A stretch of DNA of 64,000 bases, from contig NC_080043.1 in the NCBI RefSeq assembly GCF_012489685.1, positions 11,588,223 through 11,652,222 on the forward strand, written 5' to 3'. This document shows, piece after piece, positions 1 to 10,327 of the stretch. The stretch's first letter is position 1. Each line of letters starts with the position of its first letter. A program made the position numbers and the translations under genes. Source of the stretch: Lotus japonicus. Taxonomy: Eukaryota > Streptophyta > Magnoliopsida > Fabales > Fabaceae. The notes under the pieces were generated by a model. That model had not been told where the DNA came from. It saw only the letters and a list, made by a program, of their open reading frames with translations, and made no database searches.

Positions 1-656
1 TCCAAGTACAAAAGCAAGTGTACCTTCCTGACGACCTACCTAACGTTCTCAGCCACAGCAGAAGCTGGATTTTCCAGAACTGCCCTCCAACGGTAGCATT
101 TCCCATGCAACGCTCAACCCTAATCCTTGGAGTATATATAGAGGCTGAAGATTGAAAGAAGCGGCGAGTAAGAAAGAAATACACACGCGCAAGACATATT
201 CAAAATATTCTAAGCTTTCTTTCATCTGAAATTCATTGAGTTTACAATTAGCTTTTTAGAAGCAAATCTCTTGTAAACAATTCTTTGATAAACAGTTTGT
301 TTAGTTCCTTTAGGAGATCAAGGTTGATCGGATCCTAGAGAAGACTAAGAGAGTGAATCTTAGTGTGAGCTAAGTCAGTGTAATTGTTAGTCACTTGTAG
401 GTTTCAAGTGCAGTTGTAACTCTTACCTGATTAGTGGATTGCCTTCATTCTAAGAAGGAAGAAATCACCTTAACGGGTGGACTGGAGTAGCTTGAGTGAT
501 TTATCAAGTGAACCAGGATAAAATCCTTGTGTGCTTTTCTATCTCTTATCTTTAGCACTTAAGTTCTCTAAAGATTTGTCAAAATCTTTAAGGTGGAAGT
601 TTTGTTCTGAAAACGTTATTCAAACCCCCCCCTTTCTACCGTTTTTCATACCTTCA
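1..656 (+). repeat. SIRE-1 5' LTR (partial)
   Basis: Position 1 corresponds to 10885 in the 3' LTR, so about 557 bp of U3 lie off the window. The copy ends in CA at 655-656, two bases before the primer binding site. Versus the 3' LTR I see one substitution (tattcaaa against tatccaaa near 189) and a poly-C run of 8 instead of 13 near 606-613. Confidence 0.95.
133..140 (+). promoter_or_regulatory. LTR TATA box
   Basis: TATATATA lies mid-LTR, downstream of a U3 rich in TCTGAAG motifs and upstream of the region expected to be R-U5. The same box recurs at 11017, 48010 and 58941 in the other LTRs. It is the likely core promoter for the genomic RNA (inference). Confidence 0.7.
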
Positions 657-658
657 AT

Positions 659-670
659 TGGTATCAGAGC
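659..670 (+). other. primer binding site (initiator tRNA-Met)
   Basis: TGGTATCAGAGC is complementary to the 3' end of plant initiator tRNA-Met and lies two bases after the LTR end. This is the standard minus-strand primer site of plant copia elements. Confidence 0.93.
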
Positions 671-728
671 GCAAGTTCTGATTACCACACCTAACAGTGT
701 TCAGTGATCCGGGCCGGTGTGAAAAACA

Positions 729-2639
729 ATGGCTGCCACCACCAGTGAAACTCAAAGAGATGGTTACAACGCAAAGCCTCCTATGTTCGATGGTCAAAGG
801 TTCGAATATTGGAAAGATAGACTGGAAAGTTTCTTTCTGGGTTTCGATGCAGATCTCTGGGATATTATTGTGGATGGCTATGAGCGTCCAGTTGATGCAG
901 ATGGCAAGAAGATCCCAAGGTCAGAGATGACTGCAGATCAAAAGAAGCTGTACTCACAACATCACAAAGCAAGAGCAATTCTTCTAAGTGCTATTTCCTA
1001 TGAGGAGTACCAGAAGATTACAGATCGTGAGTTTGCTAAAGGCATTTTTGAATCTCTGAAGATGTCTCATGAAGGAAACAAGAAAGTCAAAGAATCAAAG
1101 GCATTGTCTTTGATCCAAAAGTATGAATCCTTCATCATGGAGCCAAATGAGTCCATTGAAGAAATGTTCTCCAGATTTCAATTGCTTGTAGCTGGCATAC
1201 GACCTCTCAACAAGAGCTACACAACAAAAGATCATGTCATAAGGGTCATCAGGTGTCTTCCTGAAAGTTGGATGCCTTTGGTGACTTCAATAGAGCTCAC
1301 GAGAGACGTTGAGAATATGAGTTTAGAAGAACTCATCAGCATTTTGAAATGCCATGAGCTGAAACGCTCAGAGATGCAAGATCTGAGGAAAAAGTCCATA
1401 GCCTTGAAATCCAAATCTGAAAAGGCTAAGGTTGAGAAGTCAAAGGCTCTTCAAGCTGAAGAAGAAGAATCTGAAGAAGCATCAGAAGATTCTGATGACG
1501 ATGAGCTGACTCTGATCTCCAAGAGACTCAACCGCATCTGGAAGCACAGGCAGAGCAAGTTCAAAGGCTCTGGAAAGGCAAAAGGAAAGTATGAGTCCTC
1601 AGGCCAGAAGAAGTCTTCAATCAAGGAAGTCACATGTTTTGAGTGCAAAGAATCTGGGCACTACAAAAGTGATTGTCCAAAGTTGAAGAAAGACAAGAAG
1701 CCAAAGAAGCACTTCAAGACGAAGAAGAGTCTGATGGTGACATTTGATGAATCAGAGTCAGAGGATGTTGACTCTGATGGTGAAGTCCAAGGACTCATGG
1801 CAATTGTCAAAGACAAGGAAGCAGAGTCAAAGGAAGCTGTTGACTCTGACTCAGAATCAAAAGGAGATCCTAACTCAGACGATGAAAATGAGGTATTTGC
1901 TTCTTTCTCTACCTCTGAACTGAAACATGCTTTGTCTGATATCATGGATAAGTATAACTCTTTATTGTCTAAGCATAAAAAGTTGAAAAAGAACTTATCT
2001 GCTGTCTCCAAGACTCCTTCTGAACATGAGAAAATTATTTCTGATTTGAAAAATGAAAATCATGCTTTGGTAAATTCTAACTCTGTGCTTAAGAACCAGA
2101 TTGCTAAGTTAGAAGAAATTGTTGCCTGTGATGCCTCTGATTGTAGAAATGAATCTAAGTATGAAAAGTCTTTTCAAAGATTCCTAGCTAAAAGCGTGGA
2201 TAGAAGCTTAATGGCTTCAATGATCTATGGCGTAAGTAGAAATGGAATGCATGGCATTGGCTATTCTAAACCAATTAGAAATGAGCCTTCTGTGTCTAAA
2301 GCTAAATCCTTGTATGAATGCTTTGTTCCCTCTGGTACCATATTGCCTGATCCTGTACCTGCTAAAATTGCTAAAAACCCTCTTAAAAAGGGATCTTTCT
2401 CTATGACTAAATATCATGCAAATATTCCTTTAAAATATTATGTTGAGACACCCAAGGTGATCAGAACCTCTGGGGTAACTAACAAAAGAGGACCCAGAAA
2501 GTGGGTACCTAAGGACAAGATTATCTATGTTGCAGATATCCTTGATAGCTCCACTGAAACACCAATCATGGTATCTGGACAGTGGATGCTCGCGTCACAT
2601 GACGGGAGAAAAGCGTATGTTCCGAGAGCTGAAACTTAA
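729..2639 (+). CDS. gag: SIRE-1 Gag
   Basis: Capsid/nucleocapsid protein of 636 residues that would assemble cytoplasmic virus-like particles and package element RNA. The ATG is the first after the primer binding site. The N-terminal third has the copia Gag fold signature ([12 protein letters not shown] near residue 20). A CCHC zinc knuckle, [14 protein letters not shown], lies at about residues 303-316. It follows an acidic serine/glutamate stretch and is followed by a lysine-rich patch, another acidic stretch and a predicted coiled coil near residues 420-470. The frame is open to TAA at 2637. The last 113 nt overlap pol, which is in the +1 frame, so Gag-Pol needs a +1 shift. It is almost identical to the SIRE-2 Gag at 48664. 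Confidence 0.95.
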   Translation: MAATTSETQRDGYNAKPPMFDGQRFEYWKDRLESFFLGFDADLWDIIVDGYERPVDADGKKIPRSEMTADQKKLYSQHHKARAILLSAISYEEYQKITDREFAKGIFESLKMSHEGNKKVKESKALSLIQKYESFIMEPNESIEEMFSRFQLLVAGIRPLNKSYTTKDHVIRVIRCLPESWMPLVTSIELTRDVENMSLEELISILKCHELKRSEMQDLRKKSIALKSKSEKAKVEKSKALQAEEEESEEASEDSDDDELTLISKRLNRIWKHRQSKFKGSGKAKGKYESSGQKKSSIKEVTCFECKESGHYKSDCPKLKKDKKPKKHFKTKKSLMVTFDESESEDVDSDGEVQGLMAIVKDKEAESKEAVDSDSESKGDPNSDDENEVFASFSTSELKHALSDIMDKYNSLLSKHKKLKKNLSAVSKTPSEHEKIISDLKNENHALVNSNSVLKNQIAKLEEIVACDASDCRNESKYEKSFQRFLAKSVDRSLMASMIYGVSRNGMHGIGYSKPIRNEPSVSKAKSLYECFVPSGTILPDPVPAKIAKNPLKKGSFSMTKYHANIPLKYYVETPKVIRTSGVTNKRGPRKWVPKDKIIYVADILDSSTETPIMVSGQWMLASHDGRKAYVPRAET

Positions 2640-5631
2640 GCCTGGAGGCGAAGTTGGCTTCGGAGGAAATGAAAAGGGTAAAATTGTTGGTACTGGTACT
2701 ATTTGTGTAGATAGTAGTCCATGCATTGATAATGTTTTATTGGTAGACGGCTTAACACATAACTTATTGTCTATAAGTCAATTAGCTGACAAGGGTTATG
2801 ATGTTATATTCAATCAAAAGTCCTGCCGGGCTGTAAGTCAGATCGATGGCTCTGTTCTGTTTAACAGCAAGAGGAAGAACAACATTTATAAGATCAGATT
2901 ATCTGAGTTGGAGGCTCAGAATGTGAAGTGCCTTCTGTCTGTTGATGAAGAGCAGTGGGTATGGCATAGACGGTTAGGGCATGCCAGTATGAGAAAGATT
3001 TCTCAGCTGAGCAAGCTAAATCTTGTCAGGGGCTTACCCAATCTGAAGTTCGCTTCAGACGCTCTTTCTGAAGCATGTCAGAAAGGCAAATTCACAAAAG
3101 TCCCTTTCAAGGCAAAGAATGTTGTCTCAACCTCAAGGCCGTTAGAACTTCTGCATATCGACCTGTTTGGACCAGTGAAAACTGAGTCTATAGGTGGCAA
3201 GAGATATGGGATGGTTATCGTTGATGACTATAGCCGCTGGACATGGGTAAAGTTTCTAACCCGCAAGGATGAGTCTCATGCTGTGTTCTCTACCTTCATT
3301 GCTCAAGTGCAAAACGAGAAGGCTTGTAGGATTGTGCGTGTCAGAAGTGACCATGGTGGAGAGTTTGAGAATGACAAGTTTGAGAGTCTGTTTGATTCCT
3401 ATGGAATTGCACATGATTTCTCTTGTCCCAGAACTCCTCAACAAAATGGTGTTGTTGAGAGGAAGAACAGAACTCTTCAGGAGATGGCTAGAACCATGCT
3501 CCAAGAAACTGGCATGGCTAAGCACTTTTGGGCAGAGGCAGTAAATACAGCATGTTACATTCAGAACAGAATCTCTGTGAGACCAATTCTGAATAAGACT
3601 CCTTATGAATTGTGGAAGAACATAAAACCCAACATTTCTTATTTTCATCCTTTTGGCTGTGTTTGTTATGTTCTCAATACTAAGGATAGATTGCATAAAT
3701 TTGATGCTAAGTCTTCTAAGTGTCTATTACTTGGTTATTCTGATAGATCTAAAGGTTTTAGATTTTATAATACTGATGCTAAGACTATTGAAGAATCTAT
3801 TCATGTTAGATTTGATGATAAGCTTGACTCTGACCAGTCAAAGCTAGTTGAAAAGTCTGCAGATTTAAGCATTAATGTTTCTGACAAAGGCAAAGCTCCA
3901 GAGGAAGTTGAGCCAGAGGAAGATGAACCAGAGGAAGAAGCTGGTCCCTCTAACTCACAAACTCTGAAGAAGAGCAGAATCACTGCAGCTCACCCTAAGG
4001 AATTGATTCTGGGCAACAAAGATGAACCAGTCAGAACCAGATCTGCCTTCAGACCCTCTGAAGAGACCTTGCTGAGTCTGAAAGGATTGGTGTCCTTAAT
4101 TGAACCCAAGTCCATAGATGAAGCTCTTCAGGACAAGGATTGGATTCTGGCCATGGAAGAAGAATTAAATCAATTCTCCAAGAACGATGTTTGGAGCTTA
4201 GTGAAGAAGCCTGAGAATGTCCATGTTATTGGAACGAAATGGGTATTCAGAAACAAGCTAAATGAGAAAGGAGATGTAGTCAGAAACAAGGCAAGGCTAG
4301 TTGCTCAAGGCTACAGCCAGCAGGAAGGAATAGACTACACTGAAACATTTGCTCCGGTAGCAAGACTGGAGGCAATCAGACTGTTGATCTCCTTCTCAGT
4401 AAATCACAACATAGTTCTACATCAGATGGACGTAAAGAGTGCCTTCCTAAATGGTTATATCTCAGAGGAAGTCTATGTTCATCAACCCCCAGGTTTTGAA
4501 GATGAAAAGAAACCAGACCATGTGTTCAAATTGAAGAAATCACTCTACGGTCTGAAGCAAGCTCCCAGAGCATGGTATGAGAGACTTAGCTCATTCCTTC
4601 TGGAGAATGAGTTTGTAAGGGGTAAAGTAGATACAACTCTTTTTTGCAAGACTTATAAAGATGATATCTTAATTGTGCAAATTTATGTTGATGATATTAT
4701 ATTTGGTTCTGCTAATCAATCTCTATGCAAAGAATTTTCTGAGATGATGCAGACTGAATTTGAGATGAGTATGATGGGAGAATTAAAGTACTTTCTGGGA
4801 ATACAAGTTGATCAAACACCAGAAGGAACATATATCCATCAGAGCAAGTACACTAAAGAACTTCTGAAGAAGTTCAATATGCTGGAATCTACAGTGGCCA
4901 AGACTCCAATGCATCCTACATGCATTTTGGAGAAAGAAGATAAAAGTGGTAAAGTATGTCAGAAGCTCTATCGTGGAATGATAGGTTCACTTCTATACTT
5001 AACTGCATCTAGGCCAGACATATTATTTAGTGTTCACTTATGTGCTCGTTTCCAATCAGATCCAAGGGAAACCCACTTAACTGCTGTTAAGAGGATCCTA
5101 AGGTATCTGAAAGGCACCACTAACCTTGGCTTAATGTATAAGAAAACATCAGAGTATAAGCTTTCAGGTTATTGTGATGCTGATTATGCTGGAGATAGAA
5201 CAGAGAGAAAAAGTACTTCTGGAAATTGTCAATTTCTGGGAAGCAATCTAGTCTCATGGGCAAGCAAGAGGCAATCAACCATTGCACTATCAACTGCAGA
5301 GGCAGAATATATCTCAGCAGCAATATGCAGCACTCAGATGCTCTGGATGAAACATCAGCTGGAGGATTATCAGATCCTTGAGAGCAATATCCCAATCTAT
5401 TGTGATAACACTGCTGCAATCTCATTGAGTAAGAATCCTATCTTGCATTCAAGGGCAAAGCATATTGAGGTAAAGTATCACTTTATTAGAGATTATGTAC
5501 AGAAGGGCGTACTTCTTCTGAAGTTTGTTGATACTGACCATCAATGGGCAGATATCTTTACAAAGCCCTTAACAGAGGATAGATTTAATTTTATTCTGAA
5601 AAATCTAAACATGGACTTTTGTCCAGAGTGA
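2527..5631 (+). CDS. pol: SIRE-1 Pol: protease, integrase, RT, RNase H
   Basis: One open frame of 1034 codons, listed from the first ATG; the real protein is probably made as Gag-Pol by a +1 shift inside 2527-2639. Protease motif [10 protein letters not shown] lies at about residues 16-25. The integrase zinc region (WHRRLGH near 146) is followed by a catalytic core with D in HIDLFGP (about 212), D in RSDHGGEFE (about 274) and E in NGVVERKN (about 311). RT carries YVDD near residue 720 and RNase H carries CDADYAGD near 883 plus STAEAEY and CDNTAAI. The frame has no stop, but the first zinc-binding cysteine of integrase is serine here (codon TCT at 3067-3069; TGT in SIRE-2), which may weaken integration. 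The stop is TGA at 5629. Confidence 0.95.
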   Translation: MLQISLIAPLKHQSWYLDSGCSRHMTGEKRMFRELKLKPGGEVGFGGNEKGKIVGTGTICVDSSPCIDNVLLVDGLTHNLLSISQLADKGYDVIFNQKSCRAVSQIDGSVLFNSKRKNNIYKIRLSELEAQNVKCLLSVDEEQWVWHRRLGHASMRKISQLSKLNLVRGLPNLKFASDALSEACQKGKFTKVPFKAKNVVSTSRPLELLHIDLFGPVKTESIGGKRYGMVIVDDYSRWTWVKFLTRKDESHAVFSTFIAQVQNEKACRIVRVRSDHGGEFENDKFESLFDSYGIAHDFSCPRTPQQNGVVERKNRTLQEMARTMLQETGMAKHFWAEAVNTACYIQNRISVRPILNKTPYELWKNIKPNISYFHPFGCVCYVLNTKDRLHKFDAKSSKCLLLGYSDRSKGFRFYNTDAKTIEESIHVRFDDKLDSDQSKLVEKSADLSINVSDKGKAPEEVEPEEDEPEEEAGPSNSQTLKKSRITAAHPKELILGNKDEPVRTRSAFRPSEETLLSLKGLVSLIEPKSIDEALQDKDWILAMEEELNQFSKNDVWSLVKKPENVHVIGTKWVFRNKLNEKGDVVRNKARLVAQGYSQQEGIDYTETFAPVARLEAIRLLISFSVNHNIVLHQMDVKSAFLNGYISEEVYVHQPPGFEDEKKPDHVFKLKKSLYGLKQAPRAWYERLSSFLLENEFVRGKVDTTLFCKTYKDDILIVQIYVDDIIFGSANQSLCKEFSEMMQTEFEMSMMGELKYFLGIQVDQTPEGTYIHQSKYTKELLKKFNMLESTVAKTPMHPTCILEKEDKSGKVCQKLYRGMIGSLLYLTASRPDILFSVHLCARFQSDPRETHLTAVKRILRYLKGTTNLGLMYKKTSEYKLSGYCDADYAGDRTERKSTSGNCQFLGSNLVSWASKRQSTIALSTAEAEYISAAICSTQMLWMKHQLEDYQILESNIPIYCDNTAAISLSKNPILHSRAKHIEVKYHFIRDYVQKGVLLLKFVDTDHQWADIFTKPLTEDRFNFILKNLNMDFCPE

Positions 5632-6074
5632 AGATGGATCAGAACCTCTGACTATGATACTTCTTGATCAGAAGATGTCTAGTCCAGAAGGTAACTCAAT
5701 CAGAGTGTGTGTGCCCACTGGTACTGACTCTGAAGCTGAGACAACAACACGTGTGTCAGAATTTCTGATGCATAATTCCTTGTGCCCGTGTGACAGTCTG
5801 TTATGATTGCGTGTAGATATGCTTATCTCCTGTGTGTGATTGTGTATTTTACTGTTACTATCTATCTTTAATTTTCAACCGTTGATCTTAAAGTGCTTTT
5901 TGAATCAACAACGGTTATTTGATAAAACCCACTATACACACACGTTCTCGTTCACTTCCGGTTTTCACTCTCGCACTCTCTGCTTTTCAAAACCGCCTCT
6001 TTCTTGATTTCTCTCTCGATCTCTCTTCATCCTTCAAACTTCATCTTCTACCTCAAACCTTCAACCTCTTCAAA
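5632..6074 (+). other. pol to env-like spacer with CT-rich leader
   Basis: 443 bp without an ORF that looks real. The first part carries CTCTGA-type repeats. From about 5930 the sequence becomes a CT-rich leader (many CTCTC and CTTC runs) up to the env-like ATG, resembling a plant 5' untranslated region. A weak TATA-like ttgataaaac lies at 5919-5928. Pol and env-like are in different frames, so the single-stop readthrough reported for soybean SIRE1 cannot apply here. Confidence 0.5.
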
Positions 6075-8933
6075 ATGGTGAGACAAACCAGAAGATCTAC
6101 TGCAGATGCACCTCAGTTCTCTCACATGGTAGTTGGTTTGGCAACGGGTCAAAGGGGCTCTGAGAACCCGGCACAAGAACAAGTTCAAGCTCAAGAGCAG
6201 ATTGTTCCAATTGCAGAACGGGGCTGTGCCGTTCACTGCGTATTTGCTCCTGAGGAACTCCAAGTCCTGGCAGAATGGAGATTCGACCTCGACAACCTGG
6301 CTGCAAATGGGTTTGATCTTCGTCCTGAAGTCCAAGCTCAAGGTTGGGGAAACTACTTCAACCGACTTCGAGGACCGGTGTATGAGAAGTTGGTCAAGGA
6401 ATTCTGGAAGCACGCCGACTGCGATGATACTCAAGTGGTATCTCATATTCTTGGCAGGAAGATCATCATCACAGAGAAGTCATTCGTGAATCTGCTAGGT
6501 GCAGACACTGCTTATGGGTTTCGATTCCAATTCACTGAGTCGAAGCTGAAACCCAGCACCAAAGACAAAACCAACCAGGCCCTGTACACCACTTTCAAAC
6601 CGGGCAAGACAAGTTACAAGGTGATGGACCTTCACCCCAAACTCAGGATCTGGCACAAGATCCTGCTCAACTGCATCAATCAGAGACCGAAGGGCAGTTC
6701 CCCAGATTACATCAACTTCAACCAGAAGGCGATGCTGTTTTTCATTCAAGACAAGAGGAAGATCTGCCTTCCCTACTTCCTGTTCTCCTACTTGAAGGAG
6801 TGTATCCGGAAGTCTAGGACTACTGCCTCAATCAAGTCAGCAATCAAGTATATCCCCTTTGGGAGACTGCTGTCTGATCTCTTCATTGAGAGTGGCCTCA
6901 TTCAAGACCTGATCAATGCTGGTTGCACAGAGGACTTGAGCACAATTGTCAGCGATGTCTTCACTGCCAACTCTCTGAAGAAGATGGGTTTGGTCCAGAA
7001 GAAGATTGCTCCTGCTCATGAAGACACATCTTTTGAGATCAGAGGAAGAAGGATGCCTCTGAATGACTACCCACTGTGGACTCAAGCAGACAATCCTGAA
7101 GCCATCAGATGCTATGTTGAAGACCTCAGGGCTCAAGGATTCGAGATTGATCTTGATGATTTCTTCAGCAGACTGCCGCCAGCTCCAGAGTTTCCTTCTC
7201 CTCCCAAGAAGAAAGCTCAGAGGAAGATGGTTCTGGAAGAATCCTCTGAAGAATCTGATGTCCCTCTGGTCAAGAAGACAAAGAGAAAGCCTGATGATGG
7301 TGATGATAGTGATAGTGAGGATGGTCCTCCAAAGAAGAAGCAGAAGAAGGTCAGAATCGTGGTGAAGCCTACTCGGGTGGAACCAGCTGCTGCAGTGGTC
7401 AGAAGGACTGAACCTCCTGCCAGAGTGACTCGATCATCAGCACATTCAAGTAAGCCTGCACTTGCTTCTGATGATGATTTGAATTTATTTGATGCACTTC
7501 CTATTTCTGCCTTGCTTCAACACTCCTCAAATCCCCTCACTCCTATTCCTGAATCCCAACCAGCCGCACAAACCACCTCTCCACCACATTCCCCACGATC
7601 CTCCTTCTTTCAACCTTCTCCTACCGAAGCACCTCTCTGGAATTTGCTTCAGAACCCAACCTCTAGGTCAGAAGATCCAACCTCTCTCCTTACCATTCCG
7701 TACGACCCATTATCTTCTGAACCCATCATCCATAACCAACCAGAGCCCAACCAAACAGAACCACAACCCAGAACGTCTGATCACTCTGCTCCCAGAGCAT
7801 CAGCACGTCCTGCTGCCAGAACCACGGATACAGACTCTTCAACAGCCTTTACACCTGTATCCTTCCCAATCAATGTTGTTGATTCTTCTCCCTCCAATAA
7901 CTCTGAATCAATTAGAAAATTCATGGAGGTTAGAAAAGAGAAGGTGTCTGCCTTGGAAGAGTATTACCTTACCTGTCCAAGCCCTAGGAGATATCCTGGC
8001 CCTAGACCTGAACGTCTAGTTGACCCAGATGAACCTATCTTGGCCAATCTTATCCAAGAGGCAGATCCCTTAGTTCAACAAGCTCACCATGTCCCTGACC
8101 AACAAGAGCCCATTCAACCAGACCCTGAACCCGAACAATCAGTGTCTAACCAATCCTCGGTTAGATCACCTCACCCTCTGGTTGAAACTTCAGACCCTCA
8201 CCTTGGAACCTCTGAACCCAATGCTCCCATGATTAACATTGGTTCTCCACAAGGTGCTTCTGAAGCTCATAGCAGCAATCACCCAACCTCTCCTGCACCC
8301 AACCTCTCAATAATTCCCTATACTCACCTTCCACCCACATCTCTCTCTGAGTGCATCAATATCTTCTATCATGAAGCCTCCTTGAGGCTCCGCAATGTGC
8401 ACGGTCAGACTGATCTCAGTGAGAATGCTGAAAATGTGGCTGATGAGTGGAACAATCTGAGCACTTGGCTAGTGGCTCAAGTTCCGATTATGATGCAGCT
8501 CCTGCATGCAGAGGGCAGTCAGAGCATTGAGGCTGCCAAGCAAAGGTTTGCTAGAAGGGTGGCTCTTCATGAACTAGAACAGAGAAATAAGCTTCTTGAA
8601 GCTATTGAAGAAGCCAAGAGAAAGAAAGAACAAGCAGAAGAAGCTGCACGTCAAGCAGCAGCTCAAGCTGAACAAGCCAGACTTGAGGCAGAGCGACTTG
8701 AAGCTGAGGCTGAAGCTCTTAGATGCCAAGCACTTGCACCAGTTGTGTTTACTCCTGCTGCTTCTGCTTCCATTCCAGATCCTCAAGCTGCTCAGAATGT
8801 TCCTTCCAGTTCTACTCAGACAAGCTCATCCAGACTCGACATCATGGAACAACGTCTTGACACTCATGAATCCATGCTGATTGAGATGAAGCACATGATG
8901 ATGGAACTTCTGCGACGCACTGACAAACCTTAG
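6075..8933 (+). CDS. SIRE-1 env-like ORF
   Basis: A 952-residue protein in the position of the Sirevirus env-like gene. The ATG at 6075 sits at the end of a CT-rich leader; the frame is open back to 5919 but without an earlier ATG. Residues about 60-330 form a globular region resembling the domain annotated in plants as 'putative plant transposon protein'. Lysine-rich patches such as PPKKKQKKVR (near 420) look like nuclear localisation signals. Residues about 450-800 are rich in Pro, Ser and Thr. A strong coiled coil of E/A/K/R heptads lies near 840-890, followed by a short C-terminal helix. I see no signal peptide or clear membrane segment, so an envelope function is not supported by sequence; the role is unknown. 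The SIRE-2 homologue at 54004 is also intact. Confidence 0.85.
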   Translation: MVRQTRRSTADAPQFSHMVVGLATGQRGSENPAQEQVQAQEQIVPIAERGCAVHCVFAPEELQVLAEWRFDLDNLAANGFDLRPEVQAQGWGNYFNRLRGPVYEKLVKEFWKHADCDDTQVVSHILGRKIIITEKSFVNLLGADTAYGFRFQFTESKLKPSTKDKTNQALYTTFKPGKTSYKVMDLHPKLRIWHKILLNCINQRPKGSSPDYINFNQKAMLFFIQDKRKICLPYFLFSYLKECIRKSRTTASIKSAIKYIPFGRLLSDLFIESGLIQDLINAGCTEDLSTIVSDVFTANSLKKMGLVQKKIAPAHEDTSFEIRGRRMPLNDYPLWTQADNPEAIRCYVEDLRAQGFEIDLDDFFSRLPPAPEFPSPPKKKAQRKMVLEESSEESDVPLVKKTKRKPDDGDDSDSEDGPPKKKQKKVRIVVKPTRVEPAAAVVRRTEPPARVTRSSAHSSKPALASDDDLNLFDALPISALLQHSSNPLTPIPESQPAAQTTSPPHSPRSSFFQPSPTEAPLWNLLQNPTSRSEDPTSLLTIPYDPLSSEPIIHNQPEPNQTEPQPRTSDHSAPRASARPAARTTDTDSSTAFTPVSFPINVVDSSPSNNSESIRKFMEVRKEKVSALEEYYLTCPSPRRYPGPRPERLVDPDEPILANLIQEADPLVQQAHHVPDQQEPIQPDPEPEQSVSNQSSVRSPHPLVETSDPHLGTSEPNAPMINIGSPQGASEAHSSNHPTSPAPNLSIIPYTHLPPTSLSECINIFYHEASLRLRNVHGQTDLSENAENVADEWNNLSTWLVAQVPIMMQLLHAEGSQSIEAAKQRFARRVALHELEQRNKLLEAIEEAKRKKEQAEEAARQAAAQAEQARLEAERLEAEAEALRCQALAPVVFTPAASASIPDPQAAQNVPSSSTQTSSSRLDIMEQRLDTHESMLIEMKHMMMELLRRTDKP

Positions 8934-8999
8934 TTTTAGGATCTCTTCTTTTTCTTCTTTTTCGTTACCTTTGTTTTCCTTTGTTAAACTCTGTTTCTT

Positions 9000-9090
9000 T
9001 TTATTTATTTATTCTCTTTTGTTCGTTTGTGATTATATACGCATAACTATATACTTATGTCACATATGTTTGCTAAACTCGTTTTATTCA
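9000..9090 (-). terminator. candidate poly(A) signals of the antisense unit
   Basis: Downstream of the antisense stop, the minus strand carries AATAAA at 9083-9088 and a run of overlapping AATAAATAAATAAA near 9000-9013. Together with the TATA box this outlines a complete antisense transcription unit (inference). Confidence 0.4.
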
Positions 9091-9133
9091 TAATTGTTTT
9101 GTGTTTACATCATATTTCTTTCCATCATATAAT

Positions 9134-9526
9134 CTAGAATGGAGGATCTCTCCTCATTCTTCTGCACTCCTGGCGCTGCTCTGACCTATCCTTCTCCAGA
9201 CGCTCCAGTACATGCTGGATGTTGCTGAGCCTGATCTTTAGCTCATCCCTCTCCAGAATCTCTTCTGAAGTCTTGAGCTTCTCTTCCAAACTCTCTTTCT
9301 CTTCCAGCAGCTTGAGTTCAAGCCGGCTGAGTTCTTGCACCTCCTCCACGAAGGCAAGAAATTCCTTCAGGTCTTTCTCCAACTCTGGACGCAGGTCCTC
9401 TTCCAGCAGTGTCCGTGTCAGCTCCGCGATGGTAGTTGCACCCTCTGGATGCCTGATGTTCAGGAACAAGTCCTCTTCAAAGGCCTTCTTCCTCAGCTCT
9501 TCTAGTGCTACGTTGTATGATGCCAT
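9134..9526 (-). CDS. antisense coiled-coil ORF of SIRE-1 (130 aa)
   Basis: An ORF on the strand opposite to gag-pol, between the env-like stop and the 3' LTR. The ATG is at 9526; an in-frame TAA lies nine bases upstream in this copy, which fixes the start. The product is highly charged: MASYNVALEELRKKAF at the N-terminus, then long E/K/L heptads (ELKLLEEKESLEEKLK region, residues about 65-110) typical of a coiled coil, and an Arg-rich tail. I recognise no family. The same ORF is intact at 46127-46519 and 57058-57450. Differences are K/R, S/N, E/D, one terminal F/L and at least four silent changes. A TATA box lies 58 bp upstream and AATAAA signals downstream on the same strand. It could be an accessory gene or a captured host exon; function unknown. 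Confidence 0.7.
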   Translation of the reverse strand: MASYNVALEELRKKAFEEDLFLNIRHPEGATTIAELTRTLLEEDLRPELEKDLKEFLAFVEEVQELSRLELKLLEEKESLEEKLKTSEEILERDELKIRLSNIQHVLERLEKDRSEQRQECRRMRRDPPF

Positions 9527-10327
9527 TTTTTACTGAAAATTATTCGAGGTGTGAAGCTTACCTTTCTCTCCAACGCTTTTTATAGGCTTCACTTTCTCTC
9601 TGAAAGTTAATGCTATTACAGTTTCTCGAGGTTAAGTTCTTGGTAACTGACCCTTCTATTTACTCACTTGACCGGTGGTAAACGTTCATCCCTTGCATTA
9701 ACTCTTCTATCTATTTTCGCCTAACTCTGATTCTTACATCGTTTTCATTTTCTTTTAAACTTAGACCTTCTCTAAGGGGGAGTACCTTGTACTTCAAGCT
9801 AAGTTTTTCACACCCCAAGCTTTTTGCTTATGACAAAAAGGGGGAGTAAACCCAGTTTTTGATTTGTAAGATGTGTTAGTGTGACTTATTTTTCTTTTGG
9901 AGATTTTAAGAGTTCCACCTTCATGACCATAGATGTGTCACTGGGCAAATACAAGGAATACATTTCACTTCTTCTGAAGTGATTCTAAGTTGACTCTGAT
10001 ACCCAAGACTCTGATACCTTGTCCCTGACTCTGATCACTTATGCGCTCTGATTATTCGTTTTTCATCTATGTCATAAGCTTTTCACTCTGAACTCTTATA
10101 TTTTTTAGCTCAGAATCTAGACTTTACTAACGTTTTCATCAAGTATTAGATTCAGGGGGAGCTAAGCTCAGAATCAAGCAGTGACTTGAATTCAGAATGA
10201 GCAAGATAAACTATTCACATCAGGATAAGTCTTATTCTATATCTATAAACTCTGAGTGAATTCAGTTTAATGTTTAAGAATTGTTCATCAAAAATCTTAG
10301 TTTTGTCATCATCAAAAAGGGGGAGAT
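9527..10327 (+). other. SIRE-1 3' noncoding region with four polypurine motifs
   Basis: The octamer AGGGGGAG occurs at 9775, 9839, 10154 and 10318. The last directly precedes the LTR and is the functional polypurine tract candidate; repeated upstream copies are a reported Sirevirus trait. The region also has many CTCTGA/GACTCTGATACC repeats. No sense ORF is credible here. Confidence 0.8.
9575..9584 (-). promoter_or_regulatory. TATA box for the antisense ORF
   Basis: On the minus strand the sequence reads TATAAAAAGC, about 58 bp before the antisense ATG. The expected transcription start would fall near 9550, just upstream of the ATG. The box is conserved at 46568-46577 and 57499-57508. Promoter activity is inference. 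Confidence 0.55.

Noticed and set aside
1661..2011. Ser-rich antisense ORF across the acidic part of gag
   Set aside because: Mirror of a Glu/Asp/Ser-rich coding stretch; lacks promoter signals, unlike the ORF at 9134.
9219..9536. 105-codon plus-strand Ser-rich ORF opposite the antisense gene
   Set aside because: Shadow of the antisense ORF; serine runs arise from the complement of Glu/Lys-rich codons.
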